From the NCBI RefSeq assembly GCF_947494755.1, contig NZ_CANLVZ010000015.1:31815-95814 (forward strand): DNA of 64,000 bases, written 5' to 3'. Origin of the DNA: an uncultured Tateyamaria sp. (GTDB taxonomy: Bacteria > Pseudomonadota > Alphaproteobacteria > Rhodobacterales > Rhodobacteraceae). Position 1 is the first letter of the stretch. Each line of letters begins with the position of its first letter. Below are positions 1 through 8,330 of the stretch, piece by piece. The position numbers and the translations under genes are program-made. The notes beneath the pieces were generated by a model, which was not told where the DNA came from, did not search any database, and was given only the letters and a program-made list of their open reading frames with translations.

Positions 1-30
1 CTTGAGCATCAGAGCCGCGAGGTCCACCAT
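1..30 (-). CDS. Possible 5' end of a divergent gene (partial)
   Basis: Reading the reverse strand, an ATG whose complement is at 28-30 is preceded by GAGGAA and opens a frame that begins MVDLAALMLK and runs off the left edge. The ATG nearly abuts the start of the forward ChaN-like gene, so the two would be divergent with almost no spacer. Ten codons are too few to recognise a family. This is a guess from the ribosome binding site alone. Confidence 0.25.
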   Translation of the reverse strand, partial: MVDLAALMLK

Positions 31-38
31 TTCCTCGC

Positions 39-818
39 ATGAGGTATGTGGTCACTCTGATTTTGGTACTGATGGGTCTGCCCGGTTGGGCGGACCTTTA
101 TAATGCCGATGTGATTATCATTGGCGAAGCCCACGACAACCCCGCCCACCACAGAACACAGGCCGATATTGTGGCCGAGGTGAAGCCCGCCGCCTTGGTT
201 TTCGAAATGCTGACCGAGGCGCAAGCGGCCCGCCACGTGGCAGGTGCAGACCTTCAGACCTTGGCCGATGCGTTTGATTGGGAGGCGAGTGGGTGGCCTG
301 ATTTCGAAATGTACTATCCAATTTTTAGGGCGGCCCCGCAGGCACGTGTGTTCGGGGCCGGTGTGCCGCGTGCTGCTGCACGGCAGGCGATGACGGATGG
401 GGTGGCAGCGGCCTTTGGCATTGGGGCGGGAACCTATGGGTTGACCACGGCCCTTGACCCCGACGCCCAAGCGACGCGCGAGGCCCTGCAAATGGCGGCC
501 CATTGCGACGCACTGCCTGCGGATATGCTGCCTGCCATGGTGGACATTCAACGGCTGCGCGACGCGCAACTTGCCAAGATGGCGGTGCGTGCCTTTGATC
601 TGACCGGCGGGCCGGTGGTGGTGATCACCGGCAACGGGCATGCGCGCACGGATTGGGGCGTGCCGGTCTATCTTGCCCGCGCCCCCGTCACGCTGTCCGT
701 GCTGAGCATCGGGCAGGGCGAAGACCGTGTGCCGCCCGCCGGAACCTTCGATCTGATCAAGGACGCGCCGGGCGCGGTTCGCTCAGACCCCTGCGCGGCA
801 TTTCAGACATCGGACTGA
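39..818 (+). CDS. ChaN-family (DUF399) haem-binding-like protein
   Basis: 259-residue exported protein. Residues 1-18 form a signal peptide (hydrophobic run, cleavage after GWA). The mature part carries the ChaN-family signature GEAHDN at 29-34, with a Glu and a His in the first conserved motif, and a second conserved block GNGHARTDWGVP at 198-209. Family members are periplasmic or lipid-anchored; Campylobacter ChaN binds haem and is linked to iron uptake. No lipobox cysteine is visible, so this copy is probably soluble in the periplasm. No iron-uptake genes lie next to it. The family is fairly sure; the haem role is only family knowledge. Confidence 0.8.
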   Translation: MRYVVTLILVLMGLPGWADLYNADVIIIGEAHDNPAHHRTQADIVAEVKPAALVFEMLTEAQAARHVAGADLQTLADAFDWEASGWPDFEMYYPIFRAAPQARVFGAGVPRAAARQAMTDGVAAAFGIGAGTYGLTTALDPDAQATREALQMAAHCDALPADMLPAMVDIQRLRDAQLAKMAVRAFDLTGGPVVVITGNGHARTDWGVPVYLARAPVTLSVLSIGQGEDRVPPAGTFDLIKDAPGAVRSDPCAAFQTSD

Positions 819-934
819 TTGCCCGTTCATTTCTGACCTAAAGTGCTCCGGCCTGCTCCCGAATGCAGCGGGGCTGGTTCTTGGCCAAGGCGCGGCCTAT
901 GGTCGGGCGATCTGAACGACCGGAGCCACGGCCC

Positions 935-2128
935 ATGCTGCAAGACAAACGCATATTGTTGATCCTGACGGGGGGGATCGCGGCCTATAAGGGGCTCGAC
1001 CTGATCCGTCGATTGCGCGAACGCGGCGCGCAGGTCACGCCGGTTCTGACCCGCGCCGCCGAGCAATTCGTGACCCCCCTGTCGGTGTCGGCCCTCGCCG
1101 GGCACAAGGTCTATCGCGACCTGTTTGACCTGACAGATGAGGCCGAGATGGGGCATATCCAGTTGTCCCGATCCGCGGACCTGATCCTTGTCGCGCCAGC
1201 AACGGCGGATATCATGGCCAAGATGGCGCAAGGACGGGCGGACGATCTGGCCTCGACCCTGTTGCTGGCGACGGACACGCCTGTGATGGTTGCCCCGGCG
1301 ATGAATGTGCGCATGTGGGATCACGCCGCCACACAGCGCAACCTGGCGCAGATCAAACAGGATGGGGTCAGCGTTATCGGCCCCAATGACGGGGACATGG
1401 CCTGTGGCGAATTCGGGCCGGGCCGTATGTCCGAACCGCTTGAGATCGTCGCGGCGGTCGCGGCGCATTTCGGACCACGCCCTTTGAGTGGTAAGCGCAT
1501 TGTCGTCACCTCCGGGCCAACTCACGAACCAATTGACCCTGTGCGCTATATCGCGAACCGGTCCTCTGGCGCGCAAGGCACCGCCTTGGCGCAGGCGTTG
1601 GTGGATTTGGGGGCCGAGGTGGTCTTTGTCACCGGTCCTGCTGAGGTGTCGCCGCCCCGTGGCGCGCATGTGGTGTCTGTTCAAACGGCGGCAGAGATGA
1701 TGGCGGCGGTGGAAACCGCGTTGCCAGCGGATGCGGCTGTCTTTGCCGCCGCCGTCGCGGATTGGCGGGTCCGGGGTGCAAGTGCGCGCAAGTTGAAGAA
1801 ACAGGCGGGTGATTTGCCAACGCTGAGCTTTGCCGAAAACCCAGATATCCTTGCCCATGTCGCCCAATTGGACAGCGGGCGGCCCGGGCTGGTTGTCGGC
1901 TTTGCGGCTGAAACGGATGATGTGATCGACAATGCGACAGCCAAGCGTCTGCGCAAGGGGTGCGACTGGATCGTGGCCAATGATGTCTCTCCCGAAACCG
2001 GCATCATGGGGGGGACCGAGAACGCGATTACGCTGATCACGGATGCAGGGGCGGAAACATGGCCGCGCATGTCCAAGACGGATGTGTCGGCCCAATTGGC
2101 GCAACGGATCGCGAATGCGCTGACCTGA
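935..2128 (+). CDS. coaBC: Bifunctional CoaBC (phosphopantothenoylcysteine synthetase/decarboxylase)
   Basis: 397-residue bifunctional enzyme of coenzyme A synthesis: it ligates cysteine to 4'-phosphopantothenate, then decarboxylates the product. The N-terminal CoaC flavoprotein half shows LTGGIAAYK (11-19), the catalytic His at 74 in HIQL, the PAMNVRMW substrate block (121-128) and Cys157 in the [13 protein letters not shown] flap. The CoaB half starts near 187 with [16 protein letters not shown]. The frame extends upstream to 863, but the ATG at 935 gives the usual N-terminus and the length is close to E. coli Dfp. It is first in a forward run with dut, moeB and a peptidase; coaBC next to dut is a very common bacterial arrangement. 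Confidence 0.95.
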   Translation: MLQDKRILLILTGGIAAYKGLDLIRRLRERGAQVTPVLTRAAEQFVTPLSVSALAGHKVYRDLFDLTDEAEMGHIQLSRSADLILVAPATADIMAKMAQGRADDLASTLLLATDTPVMVAPAMNVRMWDHAATQRNLAQIKQDGVSVIGPNDGDMACGEFGPGRMSEPLEIVAAVAAHFGPRPLSGKRIVVTSGPTHEPIDPVRYIANRSSGAQGTALAQALVDLGAEVVFVTGPAEVSPPRGAHVVSVQTAAEMMAAVETALPADAAVFAAAVADWRVRGASARKLKKQAGDLPTLSFAENPDILAHVAQLDSGRPGLVVGFAAETDDVIDNATAKRLRKGCDWIVANDVSPETGIMGGTENAITLITDAGAETWPRMSKTDVSAQLAQRIANALT

Positions 2129-2174
2129 ACCGATTTGTCGGTGGTCAGGTGGGAATTTGAGTTTATTTGGCAAG

Positions 2175-2642
2175 ATGAAGATGGATCAGATTGCACTGAA
2201 ACTGATGCGGGTCGCGGGGTCGGACCCGGCAATCGAGTTGCCCGCCTACGCGACCTTTGGCGCAGCGGGGGCGGACCTGCGCGCGAATTTTCCGGACCGG
2301 GCAGGTTTTGTGCTTGATCCCAAAGCGCGGGCCTTGATTCCCACGGGGCTTGCCATGGCAATTCCGCATGGGTTTGAGGTTCAGGTGCGGCCCCGATCCG
2401 GCCTGGCCCTGAAACATGGGATCGCATTGGTCAACAGCCCCGGCACCATCGACAGCGACTATCGCGGCGAGGTTGGGGTGATCGTTCTGAACACGTCGGA
2501 TTTGCCCTTTGAAGTGACCCATGGCATGCGCATTGCGCAGATGGTGATCGCACCCGTTGTGCAGGCCGACTTCCAGATCGTCGATGCGCTCGAGGACACA
2601 GCGCGCGGCGCGGGCGGCTTTGGTTCGACGGGGCGCAGCTGA
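2175..2642 (+). CDS. dut: dUTP diphosphatase (dUTPase)
   Basis: Trimeric dUTPase that hydrolyses dUTP to dUMP and pyrophosphate, keeping uracil out of DNA and feeding dTMP synthesis. All five family motifs are visible: AAGADLRA (30-37), [11 protein letters not shown] (72-82), [13 protein letters not shown] (87-99) with the catalytic Asp and the uracil-binding loop, the GMRIAQMV region, and the C-terminal GAGGFGSTG arm (145-153). Length about 155 residues is typical. The start is uncertain: a TTG at 2157 and ATGs at 2175, 2181 and 2205 are in frame and none has a strong Shine-Dalgarno; 2175 is a compromise. The stop overlaps the moeB start as TGATG, implying translational coupling. Confidence 0.93.
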   Translation: MKMDQIALKLMRVAGSDPAIELPAYATFGAAGADLRANFPDRAGFVLDPKARALIPTGLAMAIPHGFEVQVRPRSGLALKHGIALVNSPGTIDSDYRGEVGVIVLNTSDLPFEVTHGMRIAQMVIAPVVQADFQIVDALEDTARGAGGFGSTGRS

Positions 2643-3709
2643 TGCTTTTGGTCTTTGCCTTGGCCGTGATGCTGTGGGGGTTCGGGGCCGCAATGCGGGT
2701 GCGCCGTCGGGCCCGATGGACGATGATCGCCCTTCTTTACGTTGTGGTGCTGGCCTTGCAGGTTGCGCTGCCGCCGTTTCATCCGGTGCGCATGGCAACG
2801 GGGGAAAGCCCTGCATTCTGGCTGATCCTTGGTGGGTTTGCGCTGATCGTGCTGGCCTATCGGATGGGGTTGCGCTGGTTGAGCGGGCGGGCACAGCCCG
2901 TGTCTGCTGCTGCCGCCCCGCAAGGAGACCCCGGCACGTTCAGTGATACGGAATTGAACCGCTATGCCCGCCACATCGTCCTGCGCGAAGTCGGCGGACC
3001 GGGGCAGAAGGCACTGCGCGACGCGTCAGTTCTGGTGATCGGGGCCGGTGGGCTTGGCTCGCCCGTGCTGCAATATCTGGCTGCTGCCGGTGTCGGAACC
3101 ATTGGCGTGATTGACGATGACGTGGTCGAAAACGCTAACCTCCAGCGGCAGGTCATTCATACGGACGCCCATATCGGGATGCCCAAGGTTTTTTCAGCAC
3201 AGGCGTTGATGGAAGCCCAAAACCCCTTTGTCACTGTGCGCCCCTACCACCGCCGCCTTGATGCCGATATCGCGGACGATCTGATTGCCGACTATGATCT
3301 GGTGATCGACGGAACCGACAATTTCGACACCCGCTATCTGGTGAATGCCGCCGCTTTTCGCGCGGGTGTGCCACTGATTTCAGGCGCGTTGACACAGTGG
3401 GAAGGGCAGGTCAGCGTATTCGATCCGGCCCACGGCGCGCCTTGCTATGCGTGCATCTTCCCAACACCGCCCGCGCCCGAACTGGCCCCAAGCTGTGCTG
3501 AGGCGGGCGTGATTGGCCCCCTGCCGGGCGTGGTGGGGTCGATGATGGCCGTCGAGGCGATCAAGATCATCACAGGTGCAGGCACCCCGTTGCGCGGTGA
3601 AATGGTCATTTACGACGCGCTGTATGGTGAAAGTCGCAAGATCGCCCTGACCTGCAACCCTGCATGCAAGACATGCGCCCCTCATACCCCTCCAAAGGAG
3701 ACGACATAA
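2642..3709 (+). CDS. moeB: MoeB/ThiF/HesA-family adenylyltransferase with membrane-spanning N-terminus
   Basis: 355-residue E1-like enzyme that adenylates the C-terminal glycine of a sulfur-carrier protein (MoaD or ThiS type) for molybdopterin or thiamine synthesis. Unlike E. coli MoeB (about 250 residues) it begins with roughly 100 extra residues holding about three hydrophobic segments (near 1-17, 27-45, 58-75). The catalytic domain starts near 103 with the conserved RYARH block; GAGGLGS (134-140) binds ATP; DGTDNFDTRY is at 223-232. Zinc ligands are CYAC (268-271) and Cys342/Cys345 in CNPACKTC. No C-terminal rhodanese domain is present. It is coupled to dut upstream and overlaps the peptidase start by one base (TAATG). 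Which carrier protein it serves cannot be read from the sequence. Confidence 0.85.
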   Translation: MLLVFALAVMLWGFGAAMRVRRRARWTMIALLYVVVLALQVALPPFHPVRMATGESPAFWLILGGFALIVLAYRMGLRWLSGRAQPVSAAAAPQGDPGTFSDTELNRYARHIVLREVGGPGQKALRDASVLVIGAGGLGSPVLQYLAAAGVGTIGVIDDDVVENANLQRQVIHTDAHIGMPKVFSAQALMEAQNPFVTVRPYHRRLDADIADDLIADYDLVIDGTDNFDTRYLVNAAAFRAGVPLISGALTQWEGQVSVFDPAHGAPCYACIFPTPPAPELAPSCAEAGVIGPLPGVVGSMMAVEAIKIITGAGTPLRGEMVIYDALYGESRKIALTCNPACKTCAPHTPPKETT

Positions 3710-5721
3710 TGACCAACGTGCTTTTGCAAGACTGGGATACGGCGTTTCAGATCGTCCCCTTTGACCGGATTTCGGACGAGGATTTTGCGCCTGCTTTGGA
3801 CATCGCTCTGGCCAATCACAGGGCCGAGATTGACGCCATTGCAGGCAATGCCGCGGCCCCTGATTTTGCCAACACGATCGAGGCGCTTGAGGCTGTGGGC
3901 CGGGATTTGGACAAGGTTTTGGGCACATTCTACACGGTTGCGGGCGCAGACAGTAACCCCGCGCGCGAGGCGTTGCAGCGTGATTTCTCGCCCAAGCTGG
4001 CGGCGCATTTTGCCGAGGTTTCAGGGAACAAGGCGCTGTTTGCCCGTGTGGCGGCGGTCTATGAGGCGCGCGACAGTCTTGACCTGACGCCCGAAAAGGC
4101 GCGGGTTTTGATGCTGAACCATCGCGGGTTCGTCCGCTCGGGTGCTGCGCTTGATGGTGCCGAAGAGGCGCGGATGAAAGTGATCAAGGGACGGTTGGCT
4201 GAATTGGGCACGTCCTTCACCCAAAACCTGCTGAAAGACGAGCGCGATTGGTTCATGGAACTGAGCGAAGGCGATCTGGCGGGCCTGCCTGATTTCGTGG
4301 TCAGCACCGCGCGGGCTGCGGGCACCGAAAAGGGGGTTGATGGCCCCGTTGTGACGCTGTCGCGTTCACTCATCGTGCCGTTCCTGCAGTTTTCAACCCG
4401 TCGGGACCTGCGCGAGATTGCGTACAAGGCGTGGACCGCGCGTGGCGCGAATGGGGGCGAGACGGACAACCGTGCGATTGCTGCCGAAATACTGGCGCTG
4501 CGCGAGGAACGGGCCAAACTGCTCGGCTACGAAAGTTTCGCCGCCTACAAGTTGGAAACCGAAATGGCCAAAAACCCCGAGGCGGTGCGTGATTTGCTGA
4601 TGGCCGTGTGGGAACCGGCCAAGGCGCAGGCGGATGCGGACGCCTGGGCGCTCGAGCAGATGATGCAGGCGGACGGCGTCAACGGCCCGCTCGCGCCTTG
4701 GGATTGGCGCTTTTATTCGGAGCGTCGCCGCAAGGAGTTGCACGATCTGGATGAGGCTGAGGTCAAGCCGTACTTCCAACTGGATCGCATGATCGAGGCA
4801 TCCTTTTCCTGCGCCTCTCGATTGTTCGGGCTCGCGTTCAGGCCGCTCGACATTCCGCTCTATCACGAGGATTGCCGTGCTTGGGAAGTGACCCGGGACG
4901 GCCAACATGTCGCTGTGTTTATTGGGGACTACTTTGCGCGCGGATCCAAGCGGTCGGGTGCATGGTGTTCGGCGATGCGGGCACAGGCAAAATTCCCCGA
5001 AGTACAGGCCCCGGTTGTCATCAACGTGTGCAACTTTGCCAAGGGCGATCCGGCGTTGTTGTCATACGACGATGCGCGCACGCTGTTTCACGAATTTGGC
5101 CACGCGCTGCATCAGATGTTGTCGAATGTGACTTACGAGTCGGTCAGTGGTACGTCTGTGGCGCGCGATTTCGTTGAACTACCGAGCCAGCTTTATGAGC
5201 ACTGGCTGGACGTGCCCGAAGTGCTGCGCGAGTTCGCGGTCCATGCTCAAACAGGTGAGGCGATACCGCAGACATTGCTGGACAATGTCTTGGCCGCCGC
5301 AACTTACGACATGGGCTTTCAGACGGTCGAATACGTGGCCTCTGCGATGGTCGATCTGGCGTTTCATGATGGAGATGCACCGGCTGATCCGATGGCCAAA
5401 CAGGCGGAGGTGCTGGCCGATCTGGGGATGCCTGACGCGATCGGGATGCGCCATGCCACCCCGCACTTTGCCCATGTCTTTGCAGGCGACGGGTATTCCT
5501 CGGGCTACTACAGTTACATGTGGTCCGAGGTGATGGATGCGGATGCGTTTGCCGCCTTTGAAGACGCAAATGGCCCGTTCGATGAGGAACGGGCCAAGGC
5601 ACTCGAAACGCACATCCTCAGTACTGGGGGGAGTGTGGATGCCGCGGAACTTTATACCGCATTTCGAGGGCGTCTGCCTGGGGTCGAGGCACTGCTGAAA
5701 GGGAGGGGGTTGGCGGCCTGA
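3709..5721 (+). CDS. M3-family zinc metallopeptidase (peptidyl-dipeptidase Dcp / oligopeptidase A type)
   Basis: 670-residue thimet-type zinc peptidase, probably cytoplasmic because no signal peptide is seen. The HEFGH zinc motif is at 461-465, inside TLFHEFGHALHQML; the third ligand Glu should fall in the downstream DFVELPSQLYEHW block. The C-terminal YSYMWSEVMDADAFAAF segment is a typical M3 substrate-binding region. Family members remove dipeptides from peptide C-termini or degrade signal-peptide fragments. The ATG at 3709 overlaps the moeB stop and follows AAAGGAG at 3693-3699; the longer frame from 3664 lacks such a site. Choosing Dcp over oligopeptidase A would need an alignment. Confidence 0.92.
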   Translation: MTNVLLQDWDTAFQIVPFDRISDEDFAPALDIALANHRAEIDAIAGNAAAPDFANTIEALEAVGRDLDKVLGTFYTVAGADSNPAREALQRDFSPKLAAHFAEVSGNKALFARVAAVYEARDSLDLTPEKARVLMLNHRGFVRSGAALDGAEEARMKVIKGRLAELGTSFTQNLLKDERDWFMELSEGDLAGLPDFVVSTARAAGTEKGVDGPVVTLSRSLIVPFLQFSTRRDLREIAYKAWTARGANGGETDNRAIAAEILALREERAKLLGYESFAAYKLETEMAKNPEAVRDLLMAVWEPAKAQADADAWALEQMMQADGVNGPLAPWDWRFYSERRRKELHDLDEAEVKPYFQLDRMIEASFSCASRLFGLAFRPLDIPLYHEDCRAWEVTRDGQHVAVFIGDYFARGSKRSGAWCSAMRAQAKFPEVQAPVVINVCNFAKGDPALLSYDDARTLFHEFGHALHQMLSNVTYESVSGTSVARDFVELPSQLYEHWLDVPEVLREFAVHAQTGEAIPQTLLDNVLAAATYDMGFQTVEYVASAMVDLAFHDGDAPADPMAKQAEVLADLGMPDAIGMRHATPHFAHVFAGDGYSSGYYSYMWSEVMDADAFAAFEDANGPFDEERAKALETHILSTGGSVDAAELYTAFRGRLPGVEALLKGRGLAA

Positions 5722-5740
5722 CGGCCACCAGCCTTAATGC

Positions 5741-6118
5741 CTATTCGGCAGGTTGGGCCACGGCTGCGGTGGTGTTTGCGCTATGCGCGCTGACAACAAC
5801 CAGAACGGTCGCACCGAGCACCCAGAAGTAGAGGGCGTCGAGCCCCACGAACCCGAACAGGAACGGCGCGGCGACGAAAGTGGCCCCCACAACCGCATCA
5901 ACGGCCAGATGGAATTTGTAGGACAGAACTGGCAGCAGCCCTGTTTCGTGATCGGTGAGAGCCGTGAGGACGAGGGCTGCAAGCCCTGTGACAACCGACA
6001 GGGCAAACGCCCAGGCGTTTGTCATCCCGACGCCCAGAACAAAGGGCATGACGATCAGGCCAAGGGCCACGGGATAGTCGATATAGGCGTGCATTCTTTG
6101 GGTCATGAAGCGGAACAT
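5741..6118 (-). CDS. Small four-helix membrane protein, SPW-repeat-like
   Basis: 125-residue integral membrane protein with about four hydrophobic segments and an Ala-rich tail. The N-terminal YIDYPVALGLIVMPFVLG and the second-half HLAVDAVVGATFVAAPFLFGF look like a degenerate internal repeat, reminiscent of the SPW-repeat family of small membrane proteins, whose function is unknown. A good AAGGAA ribosome binding site precedes the ATG. It converges on the M3 peptidase gene with a 19-bp gap that holds an imperfect hairpin (TGGCGGCC paired with GGCCACCA) but no T run. Function unknown. Confidence 0.7.
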   Translation of the reverse strand: MFRFMTQRMHAYIDYPVALGLIVMPFVLGVGMTNAWAFALSVVTGLAALVLTALTDHETGLLPVLSYKFHLAVDAVVGATFVAAPFLFGFVGLDALYFWVLGATVLVVVSAHSANTTAAVAQPAE

Positions 6119-6227
6119 CAGGGGATTTCCTTATCCTTGAGGGTGGTGGGCGTGACTGCCTTATGACCAGCACTTAGGGTGGGGAACCGCTTGGTACAAA
6201 ACAACTGGGCGTGAGCGTTCTGTAACG

Positions 6228-7160
6228 TTAATATCCAGCGTCGCGGTCGACGAGATGTAGGAAGCGCTCGTCCGCTTCGCCGCGTCGGATGTTCTCTGCC
6301 ACGGTCTTGGCCGAATAGGCCGCGCGGGTTTCCGAGGCAATGTGCGGCGTGACCGTGACCTGTGGATGCGCCCAATAGGGATCATCGGCGGGCAGTGGTT
6401 CAACACGGAACACATCCAGCGTGGCGTGATCAATGTGCCCGGAGTCCAGTGCCGCGCGCAGGGCCGCATCGTCGATCAACGGCCCGCGTCCGGGGTTCAG
6501 AATGCGCGCGCCCTTGGGCATCAACGCAAGCGTGCGCGCATTGATCGTGTTTTCAGTCTCGGGCGTTTTGGGCAACAGCAGCACACAGTAATCTGCGCGC
6601 GCCAAGGCGGCATCCAATCCTTCGGCACCGGACAGGCAGGTGATCCCGTCGATCTGCTTTTGCGATCTGCTCCACCCGGCCACATCGAACCCCAATGCGC
6701 TGAGTGCCCGTGCGCAGGCCGCCCCCAACTCGCCCAGCCCCAAAACGCTGACCCGTGTGTCAAATGCCAGCGGTGGCGCTTGTGGGGCCCAGGTGCCCGG
6801 GGCGGCCCCGATATGCGCATCCATGCCCAGATGCAGCCGCAGGATGTGCCCTGTGACCCATTCCACCATCCCCTGCGTCAGCGCCGGATCAACCATGCGG
6901 CACAGGGGCAGGCGCAAGGTGGGGTTGCCTACAATCGCCTCAACCCCGGCCCAAAGGTTCAGCACCGCCTTGGCGCGGGTATAGGGTGTGAAATCCTGCA
7001 GCTCGGAGTTCGGGGCGTAGACGATATAGTCGACCTGATCGGGGGTGATATCAGTCGCGATATGGGCGTCGATGCCTGCGGCGGAGACGGCGTTGCGCAG
7101 GGGTGCTTCATACTCTGCCCACCGATTTTCAGTGGCCGCGAAAAGGACGTTGACGGTCAT
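6228..7160 (-). CDS. ghrA: Glyoxylate/hydroxypyruvate reductase A
   Basis: 310-residue NAD(P)H-dependent 2-hydroxyacid dehydrogenase of the GhrA type, reducing glyoxylate to glycolate or hydroxypyruvate to glycerate. The Rossmann motif VLGLGELGAACARAL is near 139-153. The catalytic Arg lies in the LNPGRGPLIDDAAL block, and PLPADDPYWAHPQVTVTPHIAS near the C-terminus contains the catalytic His, all characteristic of this clade. The frame opens with a TTG two codons upstream; the ATG at 7160 is preferred, with GGAG about eleven bases before it. It is followed downstream on the same strand by the small membrane-protein gene and lies 30 bp after the end of rodA, so it may be read from the cell-shape operon. 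Confidence 0.9.
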   Translation of the reverse strand: MTVNVLFAATENRWAEYEAPLRNAVSAAGIDAHIATDITPDQVDYIVYAPNSELQDFTPYTRAKAVLNLWAGVEAIVGNPTLRLPLCRMVDPALTQGMVEWVTGHILRLHLGMDAHIGAAPGTWAPQAPPLAFDTRVSVLGLGELGAACARALSALGFDVAGWSRSQKQIDGITCLSGAEGLDAALARADYCVLLLPKTPETENTINARTLALMPKGARILNPGRGPLIDDAALRAALDSGHIDHATLDVFRVEPLPADDPYWAHPQVTVTPHIASETRAAYSAKTVAENIRRGEADERFLHLVDRDAGY

Positions 7161-7190
7161 GGGCAAGGAACTCCGAAAAGGGGGGCGTGT

Positions 7191-8330
7191 TTAGCGGGGG
7201 CGATGCACATGGGCGCTTTGCGCCAGGCCAAAGGCCAGCATCAGGACCAGCATCGCCGACCCACCATAGCTGACCAGCGGCAGCGGCACCCCAACCACAG
7301 GGGCCAGTCCCATGACCATCGACATGTTCACCGCAAAGAACAAAAAGAAGTTGAGCGCGATCCCAAGCGTCAGCAGGGAGGAAAACCGATCCTTGTTCGC
7401 CAGCGCTGAGGCCACGCAGAACACGATGATCAGCGTATAGAGCGCCAGCAGGGAAAAGGCGCCGATGAACCCGAATTCCTCGGCCAGTGTGGTAAAGATA
7501 AAGTCGGTATGCTTTTCAGGCAGAAAGTTCAGTCGCGATTGCGTGCCTTGCATGAACCCCCGTCCGGTCCACCCCCCGGACCCAAGCGCAATCTTGGATT
7601 GGGTAATGTGATAGCCGGCGCCAAGCGGATCCGAGGACGGGTCCAGAAACGTGTCGATCCGGCGGTATTGATAGTCCTTGAGCAGTTGCCAGCTTTCGCC
7701 CCGTGACTGAAACACGGTAGTCACAAGCCCGACCCCGGCTGCGATAACGGCAGCGAAATAGGCCCAGTGCACTCCGGCCAGAAACATCAGCCCGCCCCCC
7801 GCAGCCAGCAAAAGAATCGAGGTGCCAAGATCGGGTTGGCGCAGCACAAGGGCCGTCGGAATCAGGATCAGGATGACAGGCAGCAACACCCAGATGGGCC
7901 GCGATTTGCGATGTATCGGTAGCCAATCGTAGTAGGCGGCAAGCATCAGCACCAGCGTGACTTTCATCAACTCGGACGGTTGCAGACGCATGAACCCCAG
8001 ATCAATCCAGCGCTGCGCCCCCATCCCGACCGAGCCAAAGAACTCGACCGCCAGCAGCAGCGCCAGCGAGGCCAGATAGGCGACACTCGCCATGTTGCGC
8101 CAGAACCACGCGGGCACCATGGCCACCATCATCATCAATGCGAAACCGACGGCAAACCGCTTCATTTGCGGCTCGGCCCAGGGCGAGAATGATCCCCCCG
8201 CCACGGAGTAGAGCATAAGGAACCCGACGCCCGCCACGGCGCTCAGTAGCACCGCGAGCGGCCAGTTTACGTACAGAATCTTGCGCAGCCCTGTCGGGAC
8301 ATACTTGGTGTTATACTCAAGATAGCTCAT
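7191..8330 (-). CDS. rodA: RodA (SEDS peptidoglycan glycosyltransferase)
   Basis: 379-residue polytopic SEDS protein (about ten membrane helices) that polymerises lipid II into glycan strands during side-wall growth, paired with PBP2. Family features are the QPDLGTS loop near 168-174, with the Asp essential in SEDS proteins, and the C-terminal GLAPVVGVPLPLVSYGGSA block (341-359). Its start overlaps the mrdA stop by four bases (ATGA), so the two partners are probably translated together. It is the last gene of the mreB-mreC-mreD-mrdA-rodA series. The gene could also be named mrdB. Confidence 0.96.
   Translation of the reverse strand: MSYLEYNTKYVPTGLRKILYVNWPLAVLLSAVAGVGFLMLYSVAGGSFSPWAEPQMKRFAVGFALMMMVAMVPAWFWRNMASVAYLASLALLLAVEFFGSVGMGAQRWIDLGFMRLQPSELMKVTLVLMLAAYYDWLPIHRKSRPIWVLLPVILILIPTALVLRQPDLGTSILLLAAGGGLMFLAGVHWAYFAAVIAAGVGLVTTVFQSRGESWQLLKDYQYRRIDTFLDPSSDPLGAGYHITQSKIALGSGGWTGRGFMQGTQSRLNFLPEKHTDFIFTTLAEEFGFIGAFSLLALYTLIIVFCVASALANKDRFSSLLTLGIALNFFLFFAVNMSMVMGLAPVVGVPLPLVSYGGSAMLVLMLAFGLAQSAHVHRPR

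Noticed and set aside
827..2173. 448-codon reverse frame antisense to coaBC
   Set aside because: Opposite coaBC with intact catalytic residues; translation is Arg/His-rich without a fold. Similar shadows exist opposite preA, ettA and gltX.
5722..5740. Terminator between the M3 peptidase and the small membrane protein gene
   Set aside because: The TGGCGGCC/GGCCACCA pairing has no T run on either strand and part of it is coding.
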